A stretch of DNA of 6,711 nt from Oscillospiraceae bacterium (GTDB lineage Bacteria; Bacillota_A; Clostridia; Oscillospirales; Oscillospiraceae), in contig SVLA01000115.1 in assembly GCA_015068175.1 (NCBI GenBank), positions 1-6,711 on the forward strand, given 5' to 3'. The notes under the pieces are model-generated. The model did no database searches, was not told the origin of the DNA, and worked only from the letters and a program-made list of their open reading frames with translations. A program made the translations under genes and the position numbers. This document shows, in pieces, positions 5,641 through 6,711 of this stretch (positions are counted from its first letter, which is position 1; each line of letters begins with the position of its first letter).

Positions 5641-6539
5641 TGGATATCAATGTTTCCGGCGCCTATGTATACTATACGATCCCCATTTTTGGCGGCATCA
5701 ACATCACCCAAACCACCGTTTCCGGTTTTGTGGTGACGGTGCTGCTGTGCCTGGCCTTTTATTACTGCGGCAAAGACCTGAAGAAACGGCCCGACGGCAG
5801 GCAGGTACTGGTGGAGAAGGGCGTGCTGATGCTCTACAATATGGTGGTGGATACCATGGGCGCCCACAATGCCCGGTTCCTTCCCCTGATCGGCACCATT
5901 TTCCTCAGCTCCATTTGTTCCAGCCTGATCGGCATGACCGGTTTCCTGCGCTCTGCCACGGCAGACCTCAGCGTGCCCCTGGTGTGGGCCCTGGTGGTGA
6001 CGGCGGTGATCTGGTACAACAACATCAAAAACAACGGCTTTTTGGGCTGGCTGAAGGGCTTTACGGAACCGGTGGTGGTCATGACTCCCATGAACATCAT
6101 CTCCGAGATCGCCCAGCCGGTGTCTATGGCTTTCCGTCATTTTGGCAACGTGGCCGGCGGCGGTGTGATCACCAGCATTCTGTACACGGCTTTGAGCATG
6201 GTCTCCGGCCTGGTGCTGAATCTGATCGCATCCAACGGCATTGCGGTGGCATCGGCCCTGGTGCTGGTGGGCGCCGGACTGCTGTGGCTGTGGTATCGGG
6301 AAGAGAAAAAGAAAAAAGCGGCCCTGGTATTCGGCATTATTATGGCGGTGCTGGGTCTGCTGGGTGGCCTTCAGGCCCTGGGGATCCTTTCCGGCGTGCC
6401 GATCTTTGCTTTCGGTATCCCGGCGGTGCTGTCGCTGTATTTTGATCTTTTCTCCGCATTTGTCCAGGCGCTGGTGTTCAGCCTGCTGTCTATGGTCTAT
6501 ATCGCCGGCTCCTGCCCCGAACCGGAAACGGCGTCTTAA
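5640..6539 (+). CDS. atpB: F-type ATP synthase subunit a
   Basis: This is the integral membrane stator subunit that provides the ion half-channels against the c ring. Family signatures are FLPLIGTIFLSSICSSLIGMTG (80-101), TADLS (107-111), the essential arginine R166 in AFRHFGN (164-170), and the final helix with QALVF (276-280) and MVYIA (285-289). The visible C-terminus is at the usual place. At 299 residues it is longer than the common 220-270. The excess lies between the arginine helix and the last helix: residues about 197-252 hold two further hydrophobic stretches (200-219 and 227-250) joined by REEKKKK (220-226), which looks like an extra transmembrane hairpin. The ATG shares one base with the atpI stop, and no strong ribosome binding site is seen, so translation is probably coupled. 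atpE follows after 45 bases. Confidence 0.95.
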   Translation: MDINVSGAYVYYTIPIFGGINITQTTVSGFVVTVLLCLAFYYCGKDLKKRPDGRQVLVEKGVLMLYNMVVDTMGAHNARFLPLIGTIFLSSICSSLIGMTGFLRSATADLSVPLVWALVVTAVIWYNNIKNNGFLGWLKGFTEPVVVMTPMNIISEIAQPVSMAFRHFGNVAGGGVITSILYTALSMVSGLVLNLIASNGIAVASALVLVGAGLLWLWYREEKKKKAALVFGIIMAVLGLLGGLQALGILSGVPIFAFGIPAVLSLYFDLFSAFVQALVFSLLSMVYIAGSCPEPETAS

Positions 6540-6584
6540 TTAGAAAAAAATATTTTTATACACAATTTTTAGGAGGACAATATT
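6540..6584 (+). promoter_or_regulatory. AU-rich intercistronic region and strong ribosome binding site of atpE
   Basis: Only 3 of the first 31 bases are G or C, in a GC-rich operon. A perfect AGGAGG (6571-6576) follows, 8 bases before the atpE ATG. The c subunit is needed in about ten or more copies per enzyme, and in E. coli the atpB-atpE gap works as a translation enhancer. A similar role here is inferred. No promoter is convincing within it. Confidence 0.65.
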
Positions 6585-6711
6585 ATGAACATGGAATTCA
6601 ACGCTTATTTTCTGAAGGCCGCCTGCGCCATCGGCGCCGGTCTGTGCATGGGTATCGGTGCTATCGGCCCCGCTATCGGTGAAGGTAATGCCGTTGGCAA
6701 GGCTCTGGAAG
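6585..6711 (+). CDS. atpE: F-type ATP synthase subunit c, N-terminal part (3' end cut by window edge)
   Basis: This is the proteolipid that oligomerises into the membrane rotor ring. The 42 visible residues cover the first helix (about 7-27) and the polar-loop side, ending in GKALE. GPAIGEG (28-34) aligns with GPGVGQG of sodium-type c subunits, placing E33 where Ilyobacter has its sodium ligand Gln32. Glutamate there is the hallmark of the two-carboxylate c subunits described for Fusobacterium nucleatum. The usual glycine-rich helix motif is altered, with A26 and A30 at the first and third positions. The essential helix-2 carboxylate and its neighbours are outside the window. GGT and GCT codons are more frequent than in atpB, consistent with high expression. 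Confidence 0.95.
   Translation, partial: MNMEFNAYFLKAACAIGAGLCMGIGAIGPAIGEGNAVGKALE

Noticed and set aside
5627..6445. A 272-codon plus-strand frame overlapping atpB
   Set aside because: It is out of frame with a clear subunit a, and its arginine/glycine/histidine-rich product has no recognisable domain.

Overview
The window looks like part of a chromosome from a GC-rich gut-type Clostridia bacterium, probably in the Oscillospiraceae/Ruminococcaceae (Faecalibacterium or Subdoligranulum-like). I base this on the protein sequences, the Firmicutes-type gene set, strong Shine-Dalgarno sites and clean sigma-A promoters. The genus is inference; no database was searched.

Left part, minus strand (1-4512). 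A three-gene unit, recD2 - comF - mreB/mbl-like, reads leftward. recD2 and comF share an ATGA overlap. The comF stop codon lies inside the mreB ribosome binding site. The unit ends in a strong intrinsic terminator at 568-598. About 35 bases further on is a near-consensus promoter (508-536) for the 5' part of asnS, the asparaginyl-tRNA synthetase gene, which runs off the left edge. The unit therefore combines a DNA-repair helicase, a DNA-uptake-associated phosphoribosyltransferase-fold protein and an actin-like shape protein.

Middle (4513-4966). This is a divergent intergenic region of about 450 bases with no credible gene. It holds a compact inverted-repeat element (4549-4791). Perfect 12-bp outer repeats enclose two diverged, inverted copies of a bipartite hairpin repeat, plus two extra GC-rich hairpins. 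To its right, an AT-rich tract, a TTGAAA-17-TATAAT promoter and a perfect 8-bp inverted repeat at the predicted transcription start control the rightward operon.

Right part, plus strand (4967-6711). This is the start of an F-type ATP synthase operon in the order atpZ-like, atpI, atpB (subunit a), atpE (subunit c, cut by the right edge). Two points stand out. Subunit a carries an apparent extra transmembrane hairpin between the helix with the essential arginine and the last helix. Subunit c has glutamate where sodium-type c subunits have glutamine, as in the two-carboxylate sodium rotors described for Fusobacterium. Together with the AtpI chaperone, this suggests a possibly sodium-coupled enzyme, but the second carboxylate lies outside the window.
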